64,000 bases of DNA from positions 124,001-188,000 of the forward strand of contig NZ_KB907550.1 of NCBI RefSeq assembly GCF_000382125.1, written 5' to 3'. Numbering within the stretch: the stretch's first letter is position 1; each line of letters begins with the position of its first letter. This document shows, one piece after another, positions 44,205 to 51,433 of this stretch. The notes beneath the pieces were generated by a model. It did no database searches. It was not told where the DNA came from and saw nothing but the letters and a program-made list of their open reading frames with translations. The DNA is from Eudoraea adriatica DSM 19308. GTDB taxonomy: Bacteria; Bacteroidota; Bacteroidia; Flavobacteriales; Flavobacteriaceae. Both the position numbers and the translations under genes were made by a program.

Positions 44205-45953
44205 TTAATTGCAATTAGCGTCGGACTCGGTGGCCTCACTGATGGCGTCAACTGCTTGTTTAAATGTGGTTGTGCCTCTAACGGTTATCTCAATGGAGTT
44301 GGACCCTATTTCAGTAATTGTGCCGGTAAAGCCCCCAAAAGCGGTTTGGGTAGCCAATTCTTGCCCGGTTAAATCCACGCCATCTGAATTACGCCCTGAT
44401 AGCTTAATCCGTTGTACAAAAGGTATGGTGATATCCGGATAGGTCTGTACCGCATCATAGGCCAATACCTGTTTTCCAGGGGAAACAGTTACGGTACGTG
44501 CGGTCAAAATGATGTTCTCGCTTGTTGAGGATTGCCCTTCGGCCGTAGTTGCCGATTTTGATACTTCAACCGACACTGCCAATTCTTGGGAAACTGTGCC
44601 GGACACTTTTCCTCCTGTTCCAAAGAAATCCACCCCAGCTTCTGCACTAACGGATACCGAACTGGTGGAGGTAACACTGGAAGTGAGCCCGATGGTTTCT
44701 TCCCATGACAGCGACATGGTCGTACTTTCAGTGACTTCGGTGCCCACTTCTTGTACCAGATCCCGCGAGGTACAATTGGTCAAAGTGCTATTGAATTTGA
44801 ACGAGTTTTCCGGTGAAGGCAGTATGGGTTCACCGTACCAGGTTTCAATACTTTCCGTCTCATATTCCACATCTGTGGTTACAATTCTAAAGTTCTGGCC
44901 CTCAGCAGTAAAAATGGATGAACTGAATAATGTCGTTCTTTCATATTCTATTGTGGCGGTTCCAATCAGAGAACAGCTTGCGGTTCTTGTATAAAAGTAC
45001 AGTGGCGTATCTGCTCCGTATGCATATAGTTGATAGGTGTTATTTTCTTTTTTAATTCGAAACTTAAACTCGTTCCCGAGCGAATCAAAATTGGGGGTCT
45101 TGGTTATGTCAGAAGTCGACACTTCATTTGATTCAATCAGTCCTATGTTTCTCGAATTATTTTTCAAATAGGTGTTTGTACTTATACTTATAATGCTGTA
45201 CACGTTTTCTTCTCCATCATGCTTTTGAAAATAAAACTGTTGGGAAAGGTTATTACTTGCAAAACTCGCCTCAGCGTTAAGGGAAGGATATCGAAAAAAA
45301 GTATTGTATTCATCAATACATGTAATGACTGCATTCTCTTCGCCAAAAACCAAACCAGGGTGGTTATCCAAAGCTTTTGTCTGAATTTCTCCATCGTCGG
45401 AGACCAATTGTACAAAATAGGGGGTGTCGGGTTTAAGGTGCACAGCTGTATTTGAATCGGCCACATTTTCACCCCGCAACTCTTCTTGTGTACCATTTTC
45501 CTTGAACAATACGTTATTCAAGGCTTCCGTAAATAGGGTGGTTTCATTCTCATCCAACAGCTCAATAGTTAAATCAACCCCGTTGCGTAAGGTTTCTTCA
45601 GCCTCATCGGTCAAATTTTCCAAAGCAAGTTTAAAACTGGCGAAGTTGGTAAATGGGTCTACCTCCAACAATTGGGAATCAAAAAAATCGGTATTCGAGG
45701 GCGTGACTTTTACCATCGTCACCGGCTGGCCTTTTTTAACATAGGGCCTGGCATCCAACAAAATACCTATTTCACCCTCAAAGGTGGTCAGGTCCTCTTC
45801 ACTTATGCCTGCGCCTTGCTCTAATTCCCCTTCTTCTCCGGCTACGGGTGGTTGTGGTGTATTCGGGTCTTCGTCTTTGCTACACCCTGTGTTCAGCAAA
45901 AGAGCCAATCCGAAGAATACGTATGTAAACTGTAATAATCGCCTTGTTTTCAT
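44205..45953 (-). CDS. Lipoprotein with aerolysin/ETX-MTX2-like pore-forming domain (candidate)
   Basis: A 582-residue lipoprotein (lipobox Cys24, LLNTGC). Residues about 200-345 have repeated QxFYF/YxL-type strands (QQFYFQKHDGEENVYSIIS, NEFKFRIKKENNTYQLYAYG) suggestive of a beta-trefoil lectin-like domain. Residues about 371-540 resemble ETX/MTX2 beta-pore-forming toxins: WYGEP, a long Ser/Thr-rich alternating stretch (395-480) able to form an amphipathic hairpin, then TVTVSPGKQVLAYDAVQTYPDITIPF, which fits the post-hairpin strand of that family. Function as a toxin or as a surface defence protein is inference. It is divergent from a TPR-HTH regulator and lies in the tRNA-Asp-bounded accessory patch. 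Confidence 0.6.
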   Translation of the reverse strand: MKTRRLLQFTYVFFGLALLLNTGCSKDEDPNTPQPPVAGEEGELEQGAGISEEDLTTFEGEIGILLDARPYVKKGQPVTMVKVTPSNTDFFDSQLLEVDPFTNFASFKLALENLTDEAEETLRNGVDLTIELLDENETTLFTEALNNVLFKENGTQEELRGENVADSNTAVHLKPDTPYFVQLVSDDGEIQTKALDNHPGLVFGEENAVITCIDEYNTFFRYPSLNAEASFASNNLSQQFYFQKHDGEENVYSIISISTNTYLKNNSRNIGLIESNEVSTSDITKTPNFDSLGNEFKFRIKKENNTYQLYAYGADTPLYFYTRTASCSLIGTATIEYERTTLFSSSIFTAEGQNFRIVTTDVEYETESIETWYGEPILPSPENSFKFNSTLTNCTSRDLVQEVGTEVTESTTMSLSWEETIGLTSSVTSTSSVSVSAEAGVDFFGTGGKVSGTVSQELAVSVEVSKSATTAEGQSSTSENIILTARTVTVSPGKQVLAYDAVQTYPDITIPFVQRIKLSGRNSDGVDLTGQELATQTAFGGFTGTITEIGSNSIEITVRGTTTFKQAVDAISEATESDANCN

Positions 45954-45982
45954 AATTTTTTGGTTTTAAGGATTCAACACCC

Positions 45983-46029
45983 CAAAACTAGAAGCAGCAC
46001 CCTCCTTTACCTAATTTTGTCCATGGACA
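45983..46029. promoter_or_regulatory. Divergent regulatory region: -7 box and TGTCCATGGACA palindrome
   Basis: In the 307-bp gap between the toxin-like gene and the TPR regulator. A minus-strand -7 box TAGTTTTG is at 45983-45990 and a perfect 12-bp palindrome TGTCCATGGACA at 46018-46029, its centre 37 bp from the box centre. Related TATGGACA half-sites recur at about 46034 and 46168. The rest of the gap shows nothing further. Confidence 0.5.
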
Positions 46030-46260
46030 AAGTATGGACATCTGTCTTGCATTATGCATTTTTAAACCATGGACTACCAATAATTAGTTTCAGCTAAAAA
46101 ACTTTTCAAATACTTGATATACAATATATTAAATAATAAAATAACGCGGGGTTACCTCTACTTCATATGGACAAACACGATAACTATAATTTGTGGTTGT
46201 TACGGTAGGCAAGTACTTGACCGTCGTTTTTTCTTAACTTAGTTTAAAATCAATGACCTC

Positions 46261-48078
46261 ATGAAAACCATTCTTATTTTACTTTTATTTCCAACATGTC
46301 TTTTCAGTCAAGATTTTTTTCCCTTTTTAAGCGATGACATCAAAACAGCGATAGAGAAGGGTGATAACTGTCTAAAGAAGGAAGGGCAGAAATGTTTAGA
46401 TCATTACGAGGAAGCGATTGAGTTGGGTAGAGCTGAAAAGGATAGTAGCCTGGCCATGGTCTATAAGGAAATAACTACCGGCCTTTATTACTTTGGCAAC
46501 ATTGAAGATTGCAAACGGTACGTAAAAAAAGGCCTCTCATTACCAGATTCTTTAAATAGGCCTTTAACCCAAAGCCTATTTTATAAGCGCATGGCCAATA
46601 TTTTTATCAGACTTGAACAAAGCGACAGTATTATGCCAGCCTTCGCTAAAAGCATTGAATGGGCTGAAAAGGCCCAAGATACAGCTCAAATTATGGATGC
46701 TCAAATTCTTATGGCCGATACGTATCATAGACAGGGTAAGTCAAAGCGTGCCCTTGAAATCTTAACCCAAACAAGGCCTCTGGCTGATAAAAGCTCGATT
46801 ACCCGCCAGCGTATCGCCCCAGTTTTTGTTATGGGAAACATCTATTTGTCCAACAAAGATTATCACCTGGCAAAAGAGCGGTTTTTAGAATCTATGCAGA
46901 TATCGGAAGGAAAAGATAATTACATGTACCACTTATCGCTGGTTAACTGGGGCATAGCGATGAACGAGCTGAACAGTCCTGAGGAAGTCATAGACAAATT
47001 GCCAAGGGCGATTTCATTTTTTAAAGATGATCCCCACGAACTTCACGCAAAGACCCATTTGGCTGAGGCTTACTTTTTAGCTGGCGATTATGACAAAAGC
47101 CTAATATTGGGTCTTGCCAACCTAAAGGAGGCCCAGGATGTAAACGAACAAATCTTAATCAGCCATAATGCCGGCATAATCAGCGAAAATTATTTGGCCT
47201 TGGGCCGTGATGAGCTTGGCTTAAACTATGCTACCGAAACTTTGAAAAGTGAAATCGAAAAAGGGTTTTTAGACGAGCAGGTCATTGATGCCTATCTGCT
47301 TCAGGCGAAAGCCCTTAAAAATAATGGTAATTACAATGATGCCATTGATGCCTTAGAACGATATATAACGCTTAATGACTCTCTTTTTGATATCACAAAA
47401 CAAAAAGAAGTCACCAACCTACAGGAGTATTACGAAGCAGAGGTGAAAAATGCAAAAATTCAGGTTCAACAGGAAGAAATACGAACATTGAACGAAAAAG
47501 CGAAGGTCAATAAACTAACCAAAGGCCTCTATGCCGGAGGAATGGCCTCTGCTCTGGCCTTATTTGGTCTTTCTGTTTTTGGCTATCGTCAGCGGATCAA
47601 AAAGAACCGTATTGCCAGAGAAAAACGGGAAGAAATATATAAGCAAGAAATCGAACACAAGAAAAAAGAACTCGCCAGCCAAACCTTGCACCTGGTACAA
47701 AAGAACACCTTCTTAGAAGAGCTGAAAGAGAACCTGGAAAACCTAAGGAACTCACCAGACAAGTTCAAAATGGAGTTTCGGCGGATTGTGATGCTGCTGA
47801 AAAAGGAAAAGGCCTCAGACAAAGATTGGGAAACCTTTAAGACCTACTTCTCAGAAGTTCACAACGACTTTGACGCAAAACTCAAAACGCTTTGTACTCA
47901 TATCTCTGAAAAGGAAATCCGATTGGCGGCTTTTCTACGTATGAACCTCACTACTAAGGAGATTGCGACCACTATGAATGTGCTGCCCGATAGTATTTTG
48001 AAATCAAAATACCGCCTCAAAAAGAAATTAGGGCTAGAAAAAGAAACTGATTTGACAAGTTTTTTGAACACATTATAA
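46261..48078 (+). CDS. Membrane-anchored TPR/helix-turn-helix transcriptional regulator
   Basis: A 605-residue one-component regulator. A signal peptide (1-17, ending LFSQ) precedes about eight TPR-like helical repeats in the periplasm (roughly 35-400), a membrane helix (about 423-443, LYAGGMASALALFGLSVFGY), a cytoplasmic coiled coil (450-520), and a C-terminal HTH (LTTKEIATTMNVLPDSILKSKYRLKKKLGL, about 562-592). This is the architecture of Bacteroidota TPR-LuxR-like sensors. It presumably senses a periplasmic signal and may control the divergent lipoprotein gene. A strong terminator follows. Confidence 0.85.
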   Translation: MKTILILLLFPTCLFSQDFFPFLSDDIKTAIEKGDNCLKKEGQKCLDHYEEAIELGRAEKDSSLAMVYKEITTGLYYFGNIEDCKRYVKKGLSLPDSLNRPLTQSLFYKRMANIFIRLEQSDSIMPAFAKSIEWAEKAQDTAQIMDAQILMADTYHRQGKSKRALEILTQTRPLADKSSITRQRIAPVFVMGNIYLSNKDYHLAKERFLESMQISEGKDNYMYHLSLVNWGIAMNELNSPEEVIDKLPRAISFFKDDPHELHAKTHLAEAYFLAGDYDKSLILGLANLKEAQDVNEQILISHNAGIISENYLALGRDELGLNYATETLKSEIEKGFLDEQVIDAYLLQAKALKNNGNYNDAIDALERYITLNDSLFDITKQKEVTNLQEYYEAEVKNAKIQVQQEEIRTLNEKAKVNKLTKGLYAGGMASALALFGLSVFGYRQRIKKNRIAREKREEIYKQEIEHKKKELASQTLHLVQKNTFLEELKENLENLRNSPDKFKMEFRRIVMLLKKEKASDKDWETFKTYFSEVHNDFDAKLKTLCTHISEKEIRLAAFLRMNLTTKEIATTMNVLPDSILKSKYRLKKKLGLEKETDLTSFLNTL

Positions 48079-48107
48079 AAAGGCCCCGGTTTACGGGCCC
48101 CTTTTTT
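48077..48107 (+). terminator. Rho-independent terminator of the TPR regulator gene
   Basis: AAAAAGG-C-CCCG, loop GTTTA, CGGG-CC-CCTTTTT: a GC-rich stem with a small internal loop and a T-run, directly after the stop codon. Confidence 0.8.
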
Positions 48108-48179
48108 CATCTATTCAACCTCATGCAATAAAAGGCTGTTTTATTTAAAAGCGACACAAACATCGCCTTTAACCCCCCA

Positions 48180-48545
48180 ATGGATTATAACATCATCTCA
48201 TTCCCCGATAAGAGCGAATATTACTAGTGGTTAGATGCGGCCTTAGAACTAAATAGCAAGGGGTTTAATATCCATGTAAACGACTGGCTTGAAAACGAAA
48301 CGAATTATTCAGATGGAACGGATTTGGCAGATGTTTACGTTAATGAGATTAAGATAGGGGGTACAACATACGCAAAAGAAGTGCCTAACCAACCTATGGA
48401 AGAAAACACAACGATATATTCAACTACTTAACACCAGGTAAATATGTTGGGAAAGAAGAACCCGAATTTATGGCACTTGATAGATGCCTTTGATCTAACA
48501 GATGAAAATGGTTCTGAAATTAGAAGAAAACTAAACCTATACTAA
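48180..48545 (+). pseudogene. Broken gene of unknown family
   Basis: Coding-like sequence starts at ATG 48180 (MDYNIISFPDKSEYY), is interrupted by TAG at 48225-48227, continues in the same frame as WLDAALELNSKGFNIHVNDW... to about 48405, appears to shift frame (DIFNYLTPGKYVGKEEPEF) and returns to the first frame as FDLTDENGSEIRRKLNLY, ending at 48545. One nonsense and two compensating frameshifts explain this best. I do not recognise the family. Confidence 0.55.
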
Positions 48546-48601
48546 ACTGCCAAAGACGCGTTAGAACGCACTAAAACGCTCACAGTTCAATTATTTCAAC
48601 C

Positions 48602-48811
48602 TTATTGTCTCTTTTTATTTTTCCAGACAATAATTGACAGCCAAACCAACAAGGCCAATCCATGAATTACAGCCACCAAGCTCATCCGTTTATCTACATC
48701 AAAACCCTGATTACTCAATGCACCCCAAACTCCAAGAAAGAATGTAGCCAAGAAAAAAACTGCAAATGAGCAAATAATAATCACCACCGCCACTACTATG
48801 GCTCCTACCAT
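48602..48811 (-). CDS. Small two-helix membrane protein
   Basis: A 69-residue protein with two hydrophobic helices (about 3-28 and 46-63), a DVDKRM loop and a basic C-terminus (WKNKKRQ). No family recognised. It is isolated between a pseudogene and a small phage-like gene; the regular topology and positive tail support a real gene, but it is short. Confidence 0.5.
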   Translation of the reverse strand: MVGAIVVAVVIIICSFAVFFLATFFLGVWGALSNQGFDVDKRMSLVAVIHGLALLVWLSIIVWKNKKRQ

Positions 48812-49045
48812 TTTGATTGTACTCTTTTTCTTTTCGGTCCTAGCACAATTTACAACTTCTGTGGTTAGGTCCTATTTTACTCAACATTTAAGGAATAAGC
48901 TTACTTATCTCATGTTTTTAAGCCCCTTCTTTTGTTGATAAATAATGTCCGTAAATGACCCTTTTCATTTAACACTTTTGCACAAAAACTGTTTTTATAA
49001 TAAAAGCATTAGTTAATTGGCAGTTTATTAATAAAACGAAATAAC

Positions 49046-49306
49046 ATGAAAGGCAGGAGACGACCGGGAGGAGGCCGTAAAAGCAAAGAAGATGAAGATC
49101 GAATAAGAACTTTGTGCATTAGTGCAATGGAGCGGATCTATGGTAGTGAAGAGAAAGCATTTGAGCATATAGCCAGACTATCTGAAGACAGTTTTCCGCA
49201 CTTGAAACTCTTATTGGCTTACGCCTACGGCGTACCAAGAGAAGCAAAAAGCATTAATGTTCAAAACATGGAAGTTCCCTTATTTGGACCGGATGAGAAT
49301 ATGTAA
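49046..49306 (+). CDS. Small phage terminase-small-subunit-like protein
   Basis: An 86-residue basic-to-acidic protein: KGRRRPGGGRKSKEDEDRIRTLCISAMERIYGSEEKAFEHIARLSEDSFPHLKLLLAYAYGVPRE. The GRKS... start and the LLLAYAYGVP segment resemble short phage proteins of Bacteroidota annotated as terminase small subunits. No other phage gene is nearby, so it is an orphan, perhaps left from an excised element. Function is uncertain. Confidence 0.5.
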   Translation: MKGRRRPGGGRKSKEDEDRIRTLCISAMERIYGSEEKAFEHIARLSEDSFPHLKLLLAYAYGVPREAKSINVQNMEVPLFGPDENM

Positions 49307-49452
49307 TTAATAAATAAAAATATAATACGAAAAAGGGTAAACCTTACAGAAGATACCGACAAGACTGTAAAGGCCTTTTAAGCATTCTAACGTGATTTGA
49401 ATGTTTATTGGTTTAGGTAACAGGTCTCACGAAATCTACCAAAACGAATCAA

Positions 49453-49467
49453 CCGTATTGAATACGG
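49453..49467. promoter_or_regulatory. 15-bp palindrome upstream of DUF6090 gene 6
   Basis: CCGTATT-G-AATACGG, a perfect 7-bp inverted repeat 23 bp upstream of the shared DUF6090 leader block. A possible operator; no equivalent is seen at the first array gene. Confidence 0.35.
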
Positions 49468-49490
49468 AAGCATGATTTAAAGTCACATAG

Positions 49491-49508
49491 AATAATTCCT
49501 TACCTTAG
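49491..49508 (+). promoter_or_regulatory. Promoter/leader block shared by two DUF6090 genes (copy 2)
   Basis: Exact copy of AATAATTCCTTACCTTAG from 35042-35059, 23 bp before the ATG of the sixth DUF6090 gene, again followed by ACCAACCACTT. Confidence 0.55.
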
Positions 49509-49531
49509 GAAGTTTAACCAACCACTTTCCA

Positions 49532-50311
49532 ATGATAAAATTCTTTAGAAAAATTCGTCAAAAAATGCTGACTGAAAACAAATTCAGTAAATATCTACTT
49601 TATGCCATTGGTGAAATTGTGCTAGTGGTTATTGGGATATTAATTGCGCTTCAGTTAAATAATTTGAATGAGATTGACAAGGTTAAGGATACAGAAATAT
49701 TATATCTAAATGCCCTTCATGATGAATTCTCAAATAACCTCATAGAAGTAGAACGAGTAATGAAACTAAATGCGAAAGGTTTGGCGTACGCGAATGCACT
49801 TTTAAATAAAATGGGAACTTCTGATCTAGATTTGACTGAAAAGGTATTTGATTCTTTAATGTATCGCACAATTATGGCTGAAATTCAATACCGTCCTAGC
49901 CCAGGCATTCTTATTGAGTTGGTCAACTCTGGTAAATTAAGTATTATTTCTAATAAGGAGCTGCGACTAAAACTGGCCTCATGGGATGGAATTCTTACCA
50001 GCGTCTTGTTTCAGGAAGAAGAGCATTCCAAACCTCGGTATAAATTGATTGATTTAATGAACAAATGGGGTAATGGTAGAAAGTCCTTAAAAAATGCATT
50101 AGCAAATAATAGATTTGCTTTGGAGATTTCTAACAGCCCTTTTAAGTTATCTAGTAAAGTGCTGATAAAGAATATTGAATTTGACAATCAACTAACCTTC
50201 TTTTTTATTACCGGATCTTTTCTGAATGCATATTTTTATTCTGATTTGAAGGATAATATAGAAAATACGCTGAAACAACTCCAAAGTGAGCTTGATCAAA
50301 GAACTAACTGA
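49532..50311 (+). CDS. DUF6090 family membrane protein (distant sixth copy)
   Basis: A 259-residue DUF6090 protein: MIKFFRKIRQKMLTENKFSKY, membrane helix GEIVLVVIGILIALQ, NNLNEI (Trp of the usual NNWNE replaced by Leu), then a helical ectodomain with PSPGILIELVNSGKLSIISNKELRLKLASWDGIL, most like array member 3. It lies 10.6 kb from the array yet shares its promoter block, suggesting a duplicate moved together with its leader. Function unknown. Confidence 0.85.
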   Translation: MIKFFRKIRQKMLTENKFSKYLLYAIGEIVLVVIGILIALQLNNLNEIDKVKDTEILYLNALHDEFSNNLIEVERVMKLNAKGLAYANALLNKMGTSDLDLTEKVFDSLMYRTIMAEIQYRPSPGILIELVNSGKLSIISNKELRLKLASWDGILTSVLFQEEEHSKPRYKLIDLMNKWGNGRKSLKNALANNRFALEISNSPFKLSSKVLIKNIEFDNQLTFFFITGSFLNAYFYSDLKDNIENTLKQLQSELDQRTN

Positions 50312-50417
50312 GGCTATTAATTGTGATTTAAACTAATAACGAAAGCACAACAACGGGTATAATTAAAACAATCTAATTCTGCATTATAGTTTCGGTCAAT
50401 ATAATAAATTTGGCACA

Positions 50418-50669
50418 ATGACACTCTACGAATACAAAATGCTTTCAGAAGATGAGCAGTACGATACTGTATTTTCCAAAGGCAAGTTCTTAGATATTTA
50501 TATTGATGGCACTACAAAATATGTCCTTTATGCACTAGATATGTTCTTCGTTGAGGTTATCTGGGATATAGTAGAGGATCAGATAATAGGTAAAGAAGAG
50601 AATTATGGGGAAGGAGCGGGGAAGATCAGAAAACAAAAAACCCTAAAAGTTTATAAATTAAACTATTAG
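50418..50669 (+). CDS. Small hypothetical protein (TLYEY...LSE family)
   Basis: An 83-residue protein beginning MTLYEYKMLSEDEQYDTVFSKG, followed by YVLYALDMFFVEVIWD and a short charged tail. This pattern is a recurrent small orphan family in Bacteroidota with no known function. It ends 10 bp before the second 53-bp tRNA-Asp-type repeat. Confidence 0.6.
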   Translation: MTLYEYKMLSEDEQYDTVFSKGKFLDIYIDGTTKYVLYALDMFFVEVIWDIVEDQIIGKEENYGEGAGKIRKQKTLKVYKLNY

Positions 50670-50679
50670 GGAATTTCTC

Positions 50680-50732
50680 TGCGGTCTGGACGGGATTGAT
50701 TTCCTCTCTCTGTTCGGAAATCGGCCTAAGGG
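50680..50732 (-). repeat. 53-bp repeat containing a tRNA-Asp 3' end (copy 2)
   Basis: 51 of 53 bases equal copy 1 at 43904-43956. On the minus strand GATTTCC and GGAAATC form a 7-bp hairpin just before the tRNA-like TCCCGTCCAGACCGC. It lies 143 bp from the intact tRNA-Asp 3' end. Confidence 0.7.
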
Positions 50733-50760
50733 AGTGGACCCAGCGGTAAAGCAAGTCCTT

Positions 50761-50779
50761 CTGGTTTCAAAGAAACCAG
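50761..50779 (+). terminator. Hairpin, possible terminator
   Basis: CTGGTTTC-AAA-GAAACCAG, an 8-bp perfect stem followed on the plus strand by a T-rich run. It could end transcription of the 50418 gene. Confidence 0.4.
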
Positions 50780-50831
50780 TTATTCTTTTTCCTTTATCCA
50801 CAGTTCTAAGTAAACTCCAATGCTCCTAAAT

Positions 50832-50864
50832 AAAAAAGTCCTAAGCACTTGCGTGCAAAGGACT
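50832..50864 (-). terminator. Rho-independent terminator of tRNA-Asp
   Basis: Minus strand AGTCCT-TT-GCAC-GCAA-GTGC-TT-AGGACT followed by six T: two stacked stems with a GCAA tetraloop, 11 bp past the tRNA. Confidence 0.85.
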
Positions 50865-50875
50865 CTGCTTTACTG

Positions 50876-50949
50876 CGGTCTGGACGGGACTCGAACCCGC
50901 GACCCCCTGCGTGACAGGCAGGTATTCTAACCAACTGAACTACCAGACC
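50876..50949 (-). tRNA. tRNA-Asp (GTC)
   Basis: A complete cloverleaf on the minus strand: acceptor GGTCTGG/CCAGACC, D-arm GTTCAGTTGGTTAGAAT, anticodon stem-loop CCTGCCTGTCACGCAGG with anticodon GTC, T-arm CGGGTTCGAGTCCCG, discriminator G. CCA is not encoded. It is nearly identical to E. coli tRNA-Asp in the arms. A promoter at 51378-51407 and a terminator at 50832-50864 frame it. Confidence 0.96.
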
Positions 50950-51190
50950 AATTTTGTATTAAGCGTTTATAAAAAGTACGATTTTTTTGATTTTTTAAAA
51001 ATCTTTCTCTCTTTATAGCTTCAGTTCTTGTATTGAACTCTTCAGAATACACCAATTTCCATGGTGTTTTCTTTGAAGTGTATTTAGAAAGGCCATCATT
51101 ATGATATTTCACTCTTTTTATCAAATCTTTAGTTTGACCAATATAAAAAGAGTTATCTACAGCACTTTCAATGATATATACAAAAAACAT
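50927..51190 (-). CDS. GIY-YIG nuclease family protein (YhbQ-like)
   Basis: An 87-residue single-domain GIY-YIG protein: MFFVYIIESAVDNSFYIGQTKDLIKRVKYHN with the VYI and YIG elements, the active-site arginine in KRVKYHN and a Glu-containing AIKRERFLKNQ segment. The last residues WSGSSVG are the translated 5' end of tRNA-Asp, and the TAG stop lies in its D-loop, so gene and tRNA overlap by 23 bp. The ATG at 51190 is preferred; an upstream in-frame start would read through the broken tRNA copy. Cellular role is uncertain: DNA repair or a mobile-element-type nuclease. Confidence 0.8.
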   Translation of the reverse strand: MFFVYIIESAVDNSFYIGQTKDLIKRVKYHNDGLSKYTSKKTPWKLVYSEEFNTRTEAIKRERFLKNQKNRTFYKRLIQNWSGSSVG

Positions 51191-51213
51191 ACTTCTAAGA
51201 ACGTGTTTGCCTT

Positions 51214-51262
51214 GTGACAGGCAGTCCCGAGTACTCGGGATAACCAACTGAACTACCAGACC
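51214..51262 (-). pseudogene. Broken 5' copy of tRNA-Asp
   Basis: On the minus strand the first 22 nt of tRNA-Asp (acceptor strand and D-arm, 51241-51262) are perfect. Then the GAATAC of the D/anticodon junction is replaced by the palindrome TCCCGAGTACTCGGGA (51225-51240), after which CTGCCTGTCAC of the anticodon arm resumes (51214-51224). The 3' half is missing. It cannot fold into a tRNA and lies just upstream of the GIY-YIG gene. Confidence 0.85.
51225..51240. repeat. 16-bp perfect palindrome inside broken tRNA-Asp
   Basis: TCCCGAGTACTCGGGA; arms resemble the TCCCGA...TCGGGA ends of the hairpin at 42144-42191, suggesting one family of short dispersed palindromes. Confidence 0.6.
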
Positions 51263-51288
51263 AATGATTTTATCCGCCTCAGGTGGAC

Positions 51289-51304
51289 GCTGACGACCGT
51301 CAGC
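51289..51304. other. Short inverted repeat
   Basis: GCTGACG-AC-CGTCAGC, perfect 7-bp arms, between the tRNA promoter and the broken tRNA-Asp; it would form a hairpin in the leader transcript. Confidence 0.35.
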
Positions 51305-51377
51305 TTCAAACCTTGTTACATTGCTTTTCTAAAGCTTGCTTTGTCCGCCAAAACTTCTACTGAAGTGAAGGTGGGTG

Positions 51378-51407
51378 CAAATATACGTTGCTAAATGAAT
51401 TCCACAA
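51378..51407 (-). promoter_or_regulatory. Promoter of the tRNA-Asp/GIY-YIG transcript
   Basis: Minus-strand TTTG (51405-51408), 19-bp spacer and TATATTTG (51378-51385): a perfect Bacteroidota promoter, the same form as the rpsP promoter. It would drive the broken tRNA copy, the GIY-YIG gene and the intact tRNA-Asp as one transcript. Confidence 0.7.
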
Positions 51408-51433
51408 ACAATTTATTTAAAATTCCACTGAGA

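Noticed and set aside
49046-49306. Prophage
   Set aside because: A single small terminase-like protein without integrase, capsid or tail genes is not enough to call a prophage.
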